This document shows positions 53,920-64,000 of a stretch of DNA of 64,000 nt, in pieces. A model generated the notes under the pieces. That model searched no databases and had not been told where the DNA came from. It saw only the letters and a program-made list of their open reading frames with translations. The stretch spans positions 37,088-101,087 of the forward strand of contig SADC01000888.1 of NCBI GenBank assembly GCA_004194705.1. Reading direction: 5' to 3'. Each line of letters starts with the position of its first letter. Positions within the stretch are counted from its first letter, which is position 1. The DNA comes from Ditylenchus dipsaci. Lineage: Eukaryota > Nematoda > Chromadorea > Rhabditida > Anguinidae. The translations under genes and the position numbers were made by a program.

Positions 53920-55038
53920 CCGTGTTTCTTCTAATTGCCGCACATGTGCGCTTTTTTTTTCAACCTTCCGAAAATCGGAAATTTTTGGTTTCGATCTCGA
54001 GATTTTTGGGTGCTCAACTAAAATCTAAAAATTGGAATCGGTACAGCTCGTGGGACTTAACACGTAAAATACCGGTTGTTACATTGGTTTATTTCGATGC
54101 AGAATTTAACAAGACTCCCAAAAAAGTTCAAAAACAATTTTCACGTATAACTTAAATTTCGCTTGAGAAACCTAGATTTTGACATCGGATTCGTGTTTAG
54201 CATGGCCAATTTGCTTATGAAACTGCCCTCAAAGCTTGCAACGTGCTGTGAAATTTCAAATTCCGCTCAAGACAAAAAACATTTAAACTTCAAAAATACG
54301 AGACTTGCGAATTTGAAATTTCACAGCACGTTGCAAGCTTTGAGGGCAGTTTCATAAGCAAATTGGCCATGCTAAACACGAATCCGATGTCAAAAATCTA
54401 GGTTTCTCAAGCGAAATTTAAGTTATACGTGAAAATTGTTTTTGAACTTTTTTGGGAGTCTTGTTAAACACTAAGAAAGCCTGTTTTCTGCCATGTTTAA
54501 CTTTATTTTTTGCACAAGAATGTTCCATTTTAATAGCTCTTTCTTTTAGAAGAGTAGAGCTGTAAGGATTTTTGGAATCGCAAAAAATTTTACTTTTTAT
54601 TCAGAAAAATACGTTTACAAAAAGTGGCGAAAATCATTCTTTTTGCTGGTAGTACAATATTTCCGAATTATTTTGGCAGTGTGATATACCGTTGGAAAGC
54701 TCTAATTCTGGGCTTTCCGACGGTATAAAAAAACGATACAAAATTTATAGAACTCATAAGAAAAATGAAAATTAACGATAGCTTAAAACGCGAAAAACAA
54801 GGTTTCAAAAATGGGCCGTTTCTCATATTCAAAGTGCGAATTTTATAAAACTAATAACACAGGCGTGCTCAGCGTTAAATTCTGTATCTAAATAAACCAA
54901 TGTAACAACCGGTATTTTACGTGTTAAGAAAATGCATGAAACGGCTTTGCAAAATATATACTCTGCTCCGAGATACAAGTCCTCAAAGTTGAGGGTGTCG
55001 AATAATTTGACACTGTGCGGAAATTAGAAGAAATACGG
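53920..55038. mobile_element. CCGTATTT-family element (AATTGCCGCAC word), interrupted
   Basis: Left CCGTGTTTCTTCTAATTGCC, right TGCGGAAATTAGAAGAAATA plus CGG. Internal blocks CGATCTCGAGATTTTTGGGT and AAACGGCTTTGCAAAATATA flank a nested element at 54061-54923. Confidence 0.8.
54061..54923. mobile_element. piggyBac-like MITE, TTAA duplication, with internal hairpin
   Basis: The ends CACGTAAAATACCGGTTGTT and its complement are flanked by TTAA on both sides (54057-54060 and 54924-54927). Uninterrupted family members read GGAGTTAAAAAATGCAATAA (32930) and GGGGTTAAGAGAACGCATAA (11020), confirming the insertion point. Within it, 54107-54472 folds into a stem with the GGATTCGTGTTTAGCATGG block. Confidence 0.85.
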
Positions 55039-55603
55039 TGAGTTTAAACTGAGGCGTATTATATGTTGAAAAAATTGTCGAGCCCAGTTGGTGATAGAAC
55101 CTTTGAGGTGTCACTTGACTGTAGAAAATATGTTTTCTTTAATATACAGAGGAGACCAAGGCAGTTTTGTTCTAATTTGACATGTTTCTCAAGTCTCCAG
55201 ATTCTATATTTTCTGTCTGCTAGCAAAAAAAAATTATCTACAAAATTTCATTGTTAAAAGTTTTAAATAAAATCGTACAGTTCTATTGTTTTTTTGTGAG
55301 ACTTGTTAATTTCTGCGTTTTTTGTTTCTTCCATGGTGTCTTTTTCGTCGTGTTATTTTTATGATTTTTACTTTTTGTACATTGCTTCTCTCGCTCATTG
55401 CTCTAATGGTTTTTCTGAGAAGTTCTATCTTTTGCTCTAAGCATCGGGCACTATTTATTATACACATTCTAGCTCTAGAGTTTCTTGGCACCTGTCGTAA
55501 AGCATTTTCTTTCAGTTTTAAACGGTTTGCGCACTTTCAATTATAAATTTACCCAATTTGACACCTTTTATCCCTCCATTTCTTCTATTCGACTTGATAA
55601 AAT

Positions 55604-55852
55604 CTACAATTTTTTTGCCTTCTTTTTCGTTTGCAAAAGCTTGAGGTATACGCAAGTTGTCTTTTCTGGCAGCAAACCCTGGGTTAATGCTTGTAATAAG
55701 TCGAATAAAAAAGCAAGAGCGATTAGAAAATCATTAGAGTCAGAATTTACTCTAAAAAAAGCTTCAACGGAAACATAACAAAAACTAGTCAAAAGCAGGG
55801 CAAATAGAATTGTTGTTGTAGAAGTCTGATGATAGTGCTGCCTGCTAAGCAT
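55604..55852 (-). CDS. Possible small secreted-peptide first exon, low confidence
   Basis: The 82-codon frame begins MLSRQHYHQTSTTT and has a signal-peptide-like core (ILFALLLTSFCYVSVEA) with a plausible cleavage after VEA. An AGA|GTAAATTC donor and a TTAACCCAG acceptor define a possible 72-nt intron. Downstream frames differ in content, one basic and Cys-containing (VCCQKRQLAYTSSFCKRK), but none can be chosen. A basic 61-codon frame lies at 55306-55491. None resembles a family I know. Confidence 0.25.
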   Translation of the reverse strand: MLSRQHYHQTSTTTILFALLLTSFCYVSVEAFFRVNSDSNDFLIALAFLFDLLQALTQGLLPEKTTCVYLKLLQTKKKAKKL

Positions 55853-55859
55853 TTTTACT

Positions 55860-56837
55860 AAAAAAACTTTTTATAAGGTGTTATAAAGCTGCAGGTTATA
55901 AAAGCTGCTGACCATTTACAAAAAGCCAAATGTTTTATTTAAAAAAAATTTTATTTTTTTCTAGAGTTGCTACTCACCACAAAAACCTTAAACAAAGTCC
56001 CCCAGCACAAAAAACTCCACAGTGCAACAAAACGGTCTTTTTGGAATTTTGAAATTCCACAACTTTTATGGCTAACAGAGGCCTTAAAGTTTGGATAAGG
56101 ACTTTTTGAACACCCATTATTTCAAGGTCATTTGTCGCAGATGATGAGTAGCAATACTAGCATAAAAATAAAGTTTCTTTAAAAAAATTGAAAAATCTGG
56201 GGTTGTTAATCTGCACTAGTCTTCAGAGTAAAAGAGTTTAGAGTAGACTGTAGACACTCTAGTAAAAAAGCATAGATAAGAAAGCCTACAAATAATGAAC
56301 ATAAATTAAAAACAAAGCAATTAACAGAGCTTGAACGGGTATATATTCAGAATTTTGATAGGTTTAGCTAAGGTTCCACCCACTCCTACTAGCTAAAAAA
56401 TGATATCACTTTTTAATTTATGCTATTGCATCGCAAAAAATCGATTCAGACACACATGATGTGGGTACCACTATCGGCCATACATGCGCACCAGGCTTTA
56501 TTTTTTACGCTCTTTTTAGTAAACAGTTAGTTAAATTGATATCAATTGACCATTTGAAACAGCTAATTTAATAAAAAAAATAAATACCCTACACAGGGTG
56601 TCCCAAGAAATTTGAAACACTTTAGAAGGCCATAACTTTTTTCTTAGTCGTCAAATTCCAAAAATTTGTCAACGCCAATCGATTTAGTAAAGATATACTT
56701 TTTTATATATATAGTGTCAAAAGCACGATTTTTGATTGGTCGCTACTTGGTGATAATGCCTAGAACCCCCTTGGTTCAAAATACTTTTTGTCTTAGAAAC
56801 AATTAGACTTAGGGCCCAAAAACAGAGCCTAAAAATA
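55860..56837. other. No gene recognised; one CAGGGTGTCCCA-type repeat end
   Basis: AT-rich. ACACAGGGTGTCCCAAGAAA at 56592 is a common transposon-end motif related in style to the left end of 19977-21746. No exon-like frame is seen. Confidence 0.35.
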
Positions 56838-57582
56838 TTAGGTTGGTGCATAAGTTTTAAACCATTATCCACTATTATTATTTCACAAAGCATGTCAACC
56901 ACTCATTTTGTAGCCTTAATCTTTCTAATGGTATATTTAACTTAGCTTGATTATTTTGGATAAGTAACCGTTTGGCTTCAAACACTTGTGAGGTTATTTT
57001 AAGAAATTTACCAGCGTTTTCATCACCTTTAGTGATCAAACTTTTTATTGAATTTCGAGCGTCATGACAAAATTTTATCACCATGTTGTAGCGCGCTCAA
57101 GAGCTACAAACCCATATTACAGAATAATTTTTGAAAATTTGATTGTTGAGAAATGGCCTTTTGGAAAAATCAATTTCTTGAAAATGACCAAAATCCGAAA
57201 AATTGGCAAAAACTTGCATTTTGGTCATTTTTCAAGAAATTGATTTTCCAAAAGGCCATTTCTCAACAATCAAATTTTCAAAAATTATTCTGTAATATGG
57301 GGTTTGTAGCTCTTGAGCTGCGCTACAACATGGTGATAAATTTTGTCATGACGCTCGAAATTCAATAAAAAGTTTGATCACTAAAGGTGATGAAAACGCT
57401 GGTAAATTTCTTAAAATAACCTCACAAGTGTTTGAAGCCAAACGGTTACTTATCCAAAATAATCAAGCTAAGTTAAATATACCATTAGAAAGAGAAAGAT
57501 TAAGGCTACAAAATGAGTGGTGAACATGCTTTTGTGAAATAATAATAGTGGATATATGGTTTAAAACTTATGCACCAACTAA
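56838..57582. mobile_element. 745-bp hairpin element with mariner-type ends
   Basis: The left end TTAGGTTGGTGCATAAGTTT and the right complement (TTAGTTGGTGCATAAGTTTT) match the mariner consensus start. TA flanks both sides. The arms of about 340 bp pair almost perfectly around a loop near 57205. Open frames on both strands are palindrome by-products. Confidence 0.9.
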
Positions 57583-57625
57583 TAGTTCAAAGTTGCCGGA
57601 ACTGAGGCGATACTCTTTTAGAATG

Positions 57626-57938
57626 GGCACTGTTCTTGTTGAGACCCCCCAAAACATCAAAAAAATTCGCCTTGGTCCCCTTGTTGTTTCTGTAATTATT
57701 TATTTATTTTTTACAATTAGGCTTAGCAAAAGTTTGTCAGCGTATGTCAGGAAAGGCTCAGCATGAGTTTTTCCCATGTTTAACTCAGTCTGAGCATACG
57801 CTGGCCAACGCTTGCCTAAATCTAAGCCTTAATTTTAACAAAAACAACAGGGAGGACAGGCAACGTTTTTTTGATGTTTGGCGGGGGGTCTCAACAAGAA
57901 ATTTATTACGGATCATGGGTCTCAACAAGAACAGTGCC
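57626..57938. mobile_element. Palindromic TIR element (GGCACTGTTCTTGTTGAGAC ends)
   Basis: GGCACTGTTCTTGTTGAGAC at the left and GTCTCAACAAGAACAGTGCC at the right. A second pair inside (GACCCCCCAAAACATC / GATGTTTGGCGGGGGGTC) encloses a CCTTGGTCCCCTTGTTGTTT foldback related to 43936-45156. Confidence 0.75.
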
Positions 57939-58504
57939 TAAGAGTGATCCCTCAAGGAAAAAACTCAAATTTTGGTTAAATTATTTTTAATGCTCTTTTT
58001 AGCTTAAAATACATTTTCTACACATTTCAGAAATCAAACGTGTGAAAATGTGGTTTTCGACAAACCAGGGTTTCGGCACTTTAGCCAATCAGAAATATAT
58101 AATCAGTAATAATTTGTTTAACACGAGAACGGTTGGTTGTGATTTCTGTCCACTCTGACTCAGAATTTTACGCTGAACACCATGGTGCAATTTGTTTTTG
58201 CACTTCTAATTGAAATTTTTGAGATCCGAGCAATTTAAAATTGTCGAAAATGTGACCTTCCAGATTATTGAATTTTCAGCTTCTTTCAGGTGCTTCTCTC
58301 CTATATTCCTATTCCAACAAAGCAAAATAACATCTTAAATGGGTGAGCCAGATCAGAGCTATCTTTTGCGCCCAAACTTGCCACAGAGTGATCATAAATT
58401 CACGGAGAATTTTTTATTTCCCTCAAATATACATTTTCTGGATATTCTTGTTTTTGACAATAAAATGGTCAAATAAAATGAAAGAACAAAATCTCGCGAT
58501 TATT

Positions 58505-58957
58505 TTGACACTGAATAAAGAAATAGTTTATCATAAAATTAGGATGAATTATGTAAAATCAGTATAAGTTGTAACGCAACTTTACTATAACTTCGTACTC
58601 TCTAGTACAAGCTCAATTAAAACACCGGATTCGTGTTCAGCATGGTCGATTTGCATATGAAAATGCTCTTAAAATTGAAAAGTCCCTGTCAAATTTAGTT
58701 TTCCGCTCAAGAGAATAAACATTTGAATTTCAAATTTGAATATTTTTGTCTCGAGAAGAACTTAAAATTGCACTGTTACTTTTATTTTTAGAATGGTTTT
58801 ATATGCAAATCGATCACGCTAAACACGAATCCGGTGTTATAATTGGGGCTTTTACTAGAGAGTACGAAGTTGTAGTAAAGTTGCGTTACAACTTATTTAC
58901 TGATTTTACATAATTTGTCCTAATTTTATGATAAACTATTTCTTTATTTAGTGTCAA
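58505..58957. mobile_element. Foldback element sharing the GGATTCGTGTTCAGCATGG block
   Basis: The left end TTGACACTGAATAAAGAAAT and its right complement enclose arms of about 200 bp containing GTTGTAACGCAACTTTACTA and ACCGGATTCGTGTTCAGCAT. The latter is related to the interior stem of 54061-54923. Confidence 0.75.
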
Positions 58958-59433
58958 ATTCCTGCCCAAGTTTATAAAAAAATTCTGTATTTTTTCAAGA
59001 CGATAGTTAATACTTCTTGATTCTGGCTGAAAAGTGCTCGATTATCTAAAAGCTGACTAGTTATAATTTTAATTTATTTTTACCATATTTTAGTCCTGAA
59101 TCTTAGCTTTCTTCGACTATTGAATTCTACTAAGTAATTTCAGGAGTGAAAAGATCTAAGAATCTGAACTTAATAAACTTACTTCACTCATGACCCTACA
59201 TTAAATACAAAATTTAGTATTTTTAACAATCTTAGAAAAAATCGGGCACTTTTCAGCCAGCATTGGACAGTTATAAGATCTTTCCATTGATTGAAATATC
59301 AAAACACATTTTAATTTTATTCAACTTAATTTACAACTTGCACCTCTTGGGAGTGAAATTCTCTCAAAATTTAGGCATCAACGCTACAAAAAAACATACA
59401 ATAGTTAGCCAAACAGGTGTTTGTCTAGTTTAC

Positions 59434-59730
59434 TTGTACTTTCGGTGGCAGATCAACAGCTCGTCTTTGCACTCGTTCAGCTCTCGATCAGCCTCTCGCT
59501 TGATAGCGACCATGTCAAGGTGCAGAGTGATCACATAGATAATTGCCCAACTGGTCAAGATGACTAGAACAATACAGCAACAGAACGAGAGACACTGCCC
59601 AATGGAATACTTCTGGTTGAAGCTTTGGTTGTTGTCCTTGTCTTTACCATTGCTGAATGGGGACATCATAGCCGTGGGTTGGGTAGCTGCAGCAGAATTT
59701 GTGGAAGCAATGATTCGGTAATAGTGTGCA
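59434..59730 (-). CDS. Exon of an unidentified single-pass membrane protein
   Basis: A 98-codon exon between acceptor TTACTCTAG and donor AA|GTAAAC (phase 2 in, phase 2 out). It encodes AHYYRIIASTNSAAATQP, a polar stretch with GKDKDNNQSFNQKYSIGQ, a helix (CLSFCCCIVLVILTSWAIIY), and a charged coiled-coil-like segment (KREADRELNECKDELLICHR). Codon use and composition are clearly protein-like. It could start at an internal Met (MMSPFSNG) or continue an upstream exon. The nearest phase-compatible downstream candidate is 51115-51163. The family is not recognised. Confidence 0.6.
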
Positions 59731-60175
59731 CTAGAGTAATAAAGAAAATTTTTGGATTGAATAAGATAATTTGTTTTTATAGCTAAGCTTTTTTCTGGAA
59801 AGATCAAGTTAAAATATGTTTTGTAAGCAAAAGCCTTCTGATGTTTGGATTATTTTGCTGTCTAATTTTGTTTTGTACTTCAAAAGATCTTTGAGCAGTC
59901 AGTAAATAAGTTTGAAATTAGAAAAAAACAAATTGTGGGCAACTAATTCAAAAAGAATCGCCTTGGTCACCCTGCTAATTTTTTTGACTTTCTTTATCTT
60001 CAAATCACTTGAATGGACCATATTTATTCAACTCAATGAGCATTTGGTACACTTTCTTGCTCTATAGAAGAAGATGACCTTTTTTGACTCATTCCCTCAT
60101 TTAGTCCCTCATCACATTTCAGGGGGCCTGGGAAATTTTCGGAAATTTTGGGGTTATTAGTATATCTTGCAGATA

Positions 60176-60376
60176 CGGTCAATTATAATCTTATGCTCAA
60201 AATGTAGCCCTTCTCTCTGGCATCAATTTCAGTATAACCTGTAAATGATAATGACCAAGAAATTACTTAGAAAAACCATACATAGAAAATCAATTAATTA
60301 AAAATGTAACGGTTTTGGCTATAACAATTTTTGGCGGAAACAATTTGGCGGAAACGGGGTAGAGCCAGTAAACAAT
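60176..60376 (+). repeat. Single-arm copy of the GGGGTAGAGCC foldback element
   Basis: It matches the right arm of 34751-35204, from TCTTATGCTCAAAATGTAGC through AAAAATGTAACGGTTTTGGC to ACGGGGTAGAGCC, without its partner arm. TTTTTGGCGGAAACAATTTGG is duplicated within it. Confidence 0.7.
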
Positions 60377-60379
60377 GGA

Positions 60380-62560
60380 AGTGTTTTCAATTACTTATTA
60401 TTCGTAGAGAACTCAATAAAAATAATTTCAAAAAAATTCTTTTTTGAATTGACCTGGTACCCGCCCTTCGAAATATTCTCATCGGCGCGAGGATGCTCCT
60501 TTAAAAAACAATTTTCTAATTTTAAAATGTATTTGATAATTTTTTACAAGTTGTAAGGTTTTCAGACTCTTTTTAACCAATAATATTAACAGACTTCAGT
60601 AGGAATACATAAACAGTCTAAATTTTTTTTATCAATGCTATACATTACAAAATGGCAAAACCGTCAAACCAAAAAAGTTAACCGTTTCGAACAAACTTTT
60701 TATGATAAGTTTTATTGTTTGTTTTTGTCGAAAAAAATTGAATTGTGTAATTTATAAAATGCATTTTAAAGTTTTTTATCGTTTAAATCGTTCTAGCTTT
60801 CAAGAATAAATTGCTGACTTAATTGGAATTGAATTTCAATAGACATCTAGTCATGCTTGTTTACTCCTTACTCTCTTCCACTAAATTTAACTCTTTCACG
60901 AAAAATGCAACCAGCGAAAAGTTAATACAAATAAAAAATTTTATTCTAGTTATTTACTCTCCCACATATTTCCGTAAAAAGAAGACTATCCCGCATTTGT
61001 CAACAATGTAAATTAATTTACGAGCTGCAAAATAATTTGCAAGATTTTTTTTGGCTGAGCCCTTGACTCAGCATCTGTTATGAAAGCTTAAACGTTAATA
61101 GTGTTATTCAGATATTACTGCTTATTCAATGCCCACCGTTTTTTAAAGTTTATTAATGTTGTAATTAAATTTGGGAGTTCATCAGTTAAATTTTTTTCGC
61201 CAAAAGGACTAAATGTGCTCATTCACGTGCTACTAAAGCAATAAGCAAACGATAAAAGGTCAGCTAAGTGATAAATAAAGGCGCATTCAAAATGAGGAGG
61301 CTGTTTGCGGATCACATTTGTCACTCGGAAATGGTCAACATTTTTTTTTAATTTTCAAAAAAATTTCTGTTATCGCCATCTTGTATTTAAGACTCAGGGC
61401 TACCAGATCAGCTATTGACAAAGTAGATGTTGTTGCAAAAAATTGAGATAAAAAAGAAAGAATCTGCCCGAGCATCCGCAGTCGAATTCGATTATGACTC
61501 TTGGCGGATTCTTAACATTTTATCTGAAATTTTTGAAGAAATATTTACATAGTCAATAGTTCATTTGATAGCCCTAAGCCCTAAGTACATCAGCAACTTC
61601 AACTCCCAAAAACAAAAAAAAGACCGCACCAACTGAATATTTTTGGGGAAAAAATAAAAAAGCGAGTGACTTATCATCCGCAAACGCCTCCTCATTGTGA
61701 ATGCGCCTTAAGAAGAAACGAGATTCTCGCGAGGAGCATCATGAAATTAATAGCTAAAGGTCTCTATAAAAAATCAATCAATCAATCAATAAGCTAAAAA
61801 AACTGGGATTCCCATAAAGACTGTAGACTATAAAACATCAACAGTTAGGTTAGAGAATGACATCAACCGGAAAGCATGTTTATAAAAACGCTTTTTTACC
61901 ATACCCTAAATAATTACTTTAACAATGTTGAATTAATAATAAACCTAAAGAATGACAGCCAGAAGTGTCCAAACTTTGAACGCCTACCACTTCAGGCACC
62001 TCTTGTTATATTTGCAGGATGATTTGAGGAGCAGGCAGTAGTCTCCATATCATCAAAGTGGTTAGCCACGGTCAGCTGCTGCTCTTAATTTAATGTCACT
62101 TGCTGCTGGAAAGTAGACACTAGCCAAATATTTCAGTTAATTTCAGCTCGATTTCCGCTCTTTTATTTGCAATCTTATAATTTTTTATTTATCCAATATA
62201 AAGTTTATTTTTTCTCCTCTACTACTTCGCCCGATTATCTATTTTGTGCTTCACAACAAACAAATTATTTATTTAAATCCGTTGCACAAATAATTTATTG
62301 TCTGTGCTCGCGGTTAGAAAATAATATTTTCTGTGTCTTGCTCAAAAGTCTATTGATTTTTTCAGTATTTTATTCCAGAGGTAGAAAATTAAAAAAAAAC
62401 TTTTTGAGATTCAAGCTAGGAGCTTTGAAACTGTTTTTTTGGCAAATGTAAAGGAGTTTTGCGTTATAAGCCACCATTTTGCCAGTATTCTGCCACTTTC
62501 TCTCCTCACATCCTCTCCCCCAAATAAATTTTTGCTTAAGTTAGCCTGAGAGACCAGTGC
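60380..62560. other. No gene recognised
   Basis: AT-rich. Near 61290-61690, AATGAGGAGGCTGTTTGCGG and CCGCAAACGCCTCCTCATTG are inverted, suggesting a TIR element of about 0.45 kb (roughly 61265-61710). An ATCA x4 run lies near 61776. Open frames at 62167-62451 and elsewhere have no supporting signals. Confidence 0.4.
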
Positions 62561-62562
62561 TG

Positions 62563-62617
62563 TAAATAGCACCGGTAGGCACCGGCCGCAGCGGCACCGC
62601 CGGTGCGCCGGTGCTGA
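62563..62617. repeat. GCACCGGT palindromic word cluster
   Basis: GCACCGGTAGGCACCGGCCG and CACCGCCGGTGCGCCGGTGC form a GC-rich CCGG-centred cluster of about 50 bp in AT-rich DNA, like those at 1905 and 40520. Confidence 0.6.
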
Positions 62618-62629
62618 AATTTTAGAGAC

Positions 62630-63285
62630 CTCTTTTTCGTTAACTGTAAATAATGTAAGATACGCTAAAACGATAAGAAAGTTGTTTGCTAACAATTTTT
62701 CACTAAAAAACTGGCTTTCAAAAAAAAATTTTTGTTACCAAAGTAAATTGCCTTGTATTAAGGTATTTTACCCGTTCTGGTCACTGGAGCTAGGCAAAAA
62801 GAGGATCTTTATGCATTTTTGATCAAGAGCGCTTCTCGGAATTATGTCTAAGGTAAGTGAGTACGCATCTCTAACCCATCAAGCCCCTGCGCCGCCGAGA
62901 ATGCCCCCTCCGAAGGCGCAGAGGGCTTGGTGGCTGGGGTTGAGATGCACACCCCACATACCTTAGACACAAATCACTCAAAAGTGACTCTGGATGCATA
63001 AAAGCAATATGCATACCAGAATTTCTTCATGCGGTAGCCCCAGCTAACAAAACTATGTTCAAATTCCATCTTTTTTGGTATTTTCAAGGATATCCAGGTA
63101 CCCTTTCAGGTATGATAAGCTTGGGAGACCAAGGCAATTGGTCAACCTTTGGCAACCAAAAATTTTTTTGAAAACCGAGTTTTTTAGTGCGGAAATTGTT
63201 AGCAAACAGCTTTCTTATCGTTTTTAGCGTATAAAAATTACTTAGGAAACGTCTAAAACACTATTTACAGTTAACGAAAAAAGAA
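62630..63285. mobile_element. TIR element (CTTTTTCGTTAACTGTAAAT ends) with inserted repeat
   Basis: The left CTCTTTTTCGTTAACTGTAA pairs with the right TTACAGTTAACGAAAAAAG. Inner matches are AAACGATAAGAAAG / CTTTCTTATCGTTTTT and TTGTTTGCTAACAATTT / AAATTGTTAGCAAACA. The middle (62780-63060) is a repeat with the TCTAAGGTAAGTGAGTACGC palindrome, uninterrupted here and used as the empty-site reference for 8408-8940. Confidence 0.75.
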
Positions 63286-63289
63286 CCAA

Positions 63290-64000
63290 CCACCAACCCA
63301 CCCCCCCCAGCACAAGTGCCAAATATTTAATAAATGGTGTTACTAAAAGTTTCGGTGGTATTTTTAGTTGCAGTTCGAATAATATATATATTAACTTAAA
63401 TAAATTCCAAAGTTTTAGCCCCGAGTCTCTTTTTCTAATGGCACATCCAAGTTACTTAAACTATCAGAAAAGCCGAAAAGAATTTGGCTCTAAAACACTT
63501 GTAAGGTCATTTTGAGAAGTTGACAAAATTTTATTATTTCAAGTGATTATATTTTATTAATATGAATCGTTAACGTTACTAGCATCTTAGAATTTCAGTA
63601 ATAGTACCAGCCACGAAAGGCCTTTTTTATACATCTGCTGATGTGTGTGTTTTCAATGGCCAGAGGTCGTTAATTATTTTGATGAGAGCTGGCTTTTTTA
63701 CACATAAATGGTGTGCATCAGGGATTTTCCCAGAAACATAAAGTCATTTAATGACGAGAACATTTCCATCACAAAACTGTTTTTTTCCTGTCTCAAAAAT
63801 TTCAGTTCAATACCAAATTCATAAAAGTTCAATTTGCTGGTTGCTTCCATACTTGCGTCATTGCGGCAACAGTTTTATCTGAGTAAATGCGCCATTTTTT
63901 TTATTAAATAGGGCACGAAACAGGAGAAGTTCTCCAATTTGAATTAACCACTTTTTCCTAGGAAGTCTGTGTTAAGCTAGGTTTGACCTTAGTTGTTTAC
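63290..64000. other. No gene recognised
   Basis: AT-rich to the window edge. A C run (63300) and unremarkable sequence; no inverted ends or exon-like frames seen. Confidence 0.35.

Noticed and set aside
54163..54357. Plus frame with protein-like text (MRNLDFDIGFVF...)
   Set aside because: It lies in the stem of a foldback and is not flanked by splice signals.
55604..55852. Insulin-like Cys pattern (VCCQ...C...C) in a downstream frame
   Set aside because: Spacing does not fit insulin, and the splice phase does not lead to this frame without an assumed indel.
57153..57368. Plus and minus frames of 68-71 codons at 56878-57368
   Set aside because: They are arms of the mariner-ended hairpin; both strands are open because of the palindrome.

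Overview
Eukaryotic (animal-type) genomic DNA, AT-rich, with intron-split genes and an extreme load of short terminal-inverted-repeat (TIR) elements. Many introns are 46-55 nt, while others are swollen to 0.5-2 kb by inserted elements. Two genes have a splice acceptor only 3-9 nt upstream of the ATG, which suggests spliced-leader trans-splicing. These traits fit a small-intron invertebrate such as a nematode, flatworm or appendicularian. I cannot name the species. No rRNA, tRNA or CRISPR was recognised.

All confidently reconstructed host genes lie on the minus strand. From right to left: (1) an exon of an unidentified single-pass membrane protein (59434-59730), perhaps continuing at 51115-51163; (2) a small single-pass membrane protein with a C-terminal EFYV motif (47516-49249); (3) a 24-exon Patched-related (PTR/PTCHD-type) sterol-sensing-domain protein of about 1164 residues (25619-37348); (4) an unidentified 11-exon, roughly 391-residue type II membrane protein rich in extracellular Cys (15774-22119); (5) an amidinohydrolase of the dimethylarginine dimethylaminohydrolase/CtlX type whose first exon was not found (3465-6912). 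No functional link between neighbours is evident.

The space between and inside these genes is mostly nested mobile elements. Target-site duplications (TSDs) and in-window empty sites resolve several kinds: hAT-like (8-bp TSD), Mutator-like (9-bp), piggyBac-like (TTAA), Harbinger-like (3-bp TNA), mariner-like and pogo/Tigger-like (TA). Two large palindromic families (termini CAGTCAACTC... and CCGTATTTTCTCT...) share one design: constant ends, and an internal word that differs between copies but matches between the two arms of each copy. One TIR element (17622-18913), lying in an intron of the type II membrane protein gene, carries its own three-exon gene for a small protein with a SANT/Myb-like start and a Cys-rich tail. 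This is the best candidate for something undescribed.

Five spliced reading frames (PTR, type II protein, amidinohydrolase, element gene, EFYV protein) each need a one-base correction. The three located ones are at G or A runs, so a consensus indel error is more likely than five decayed genes.
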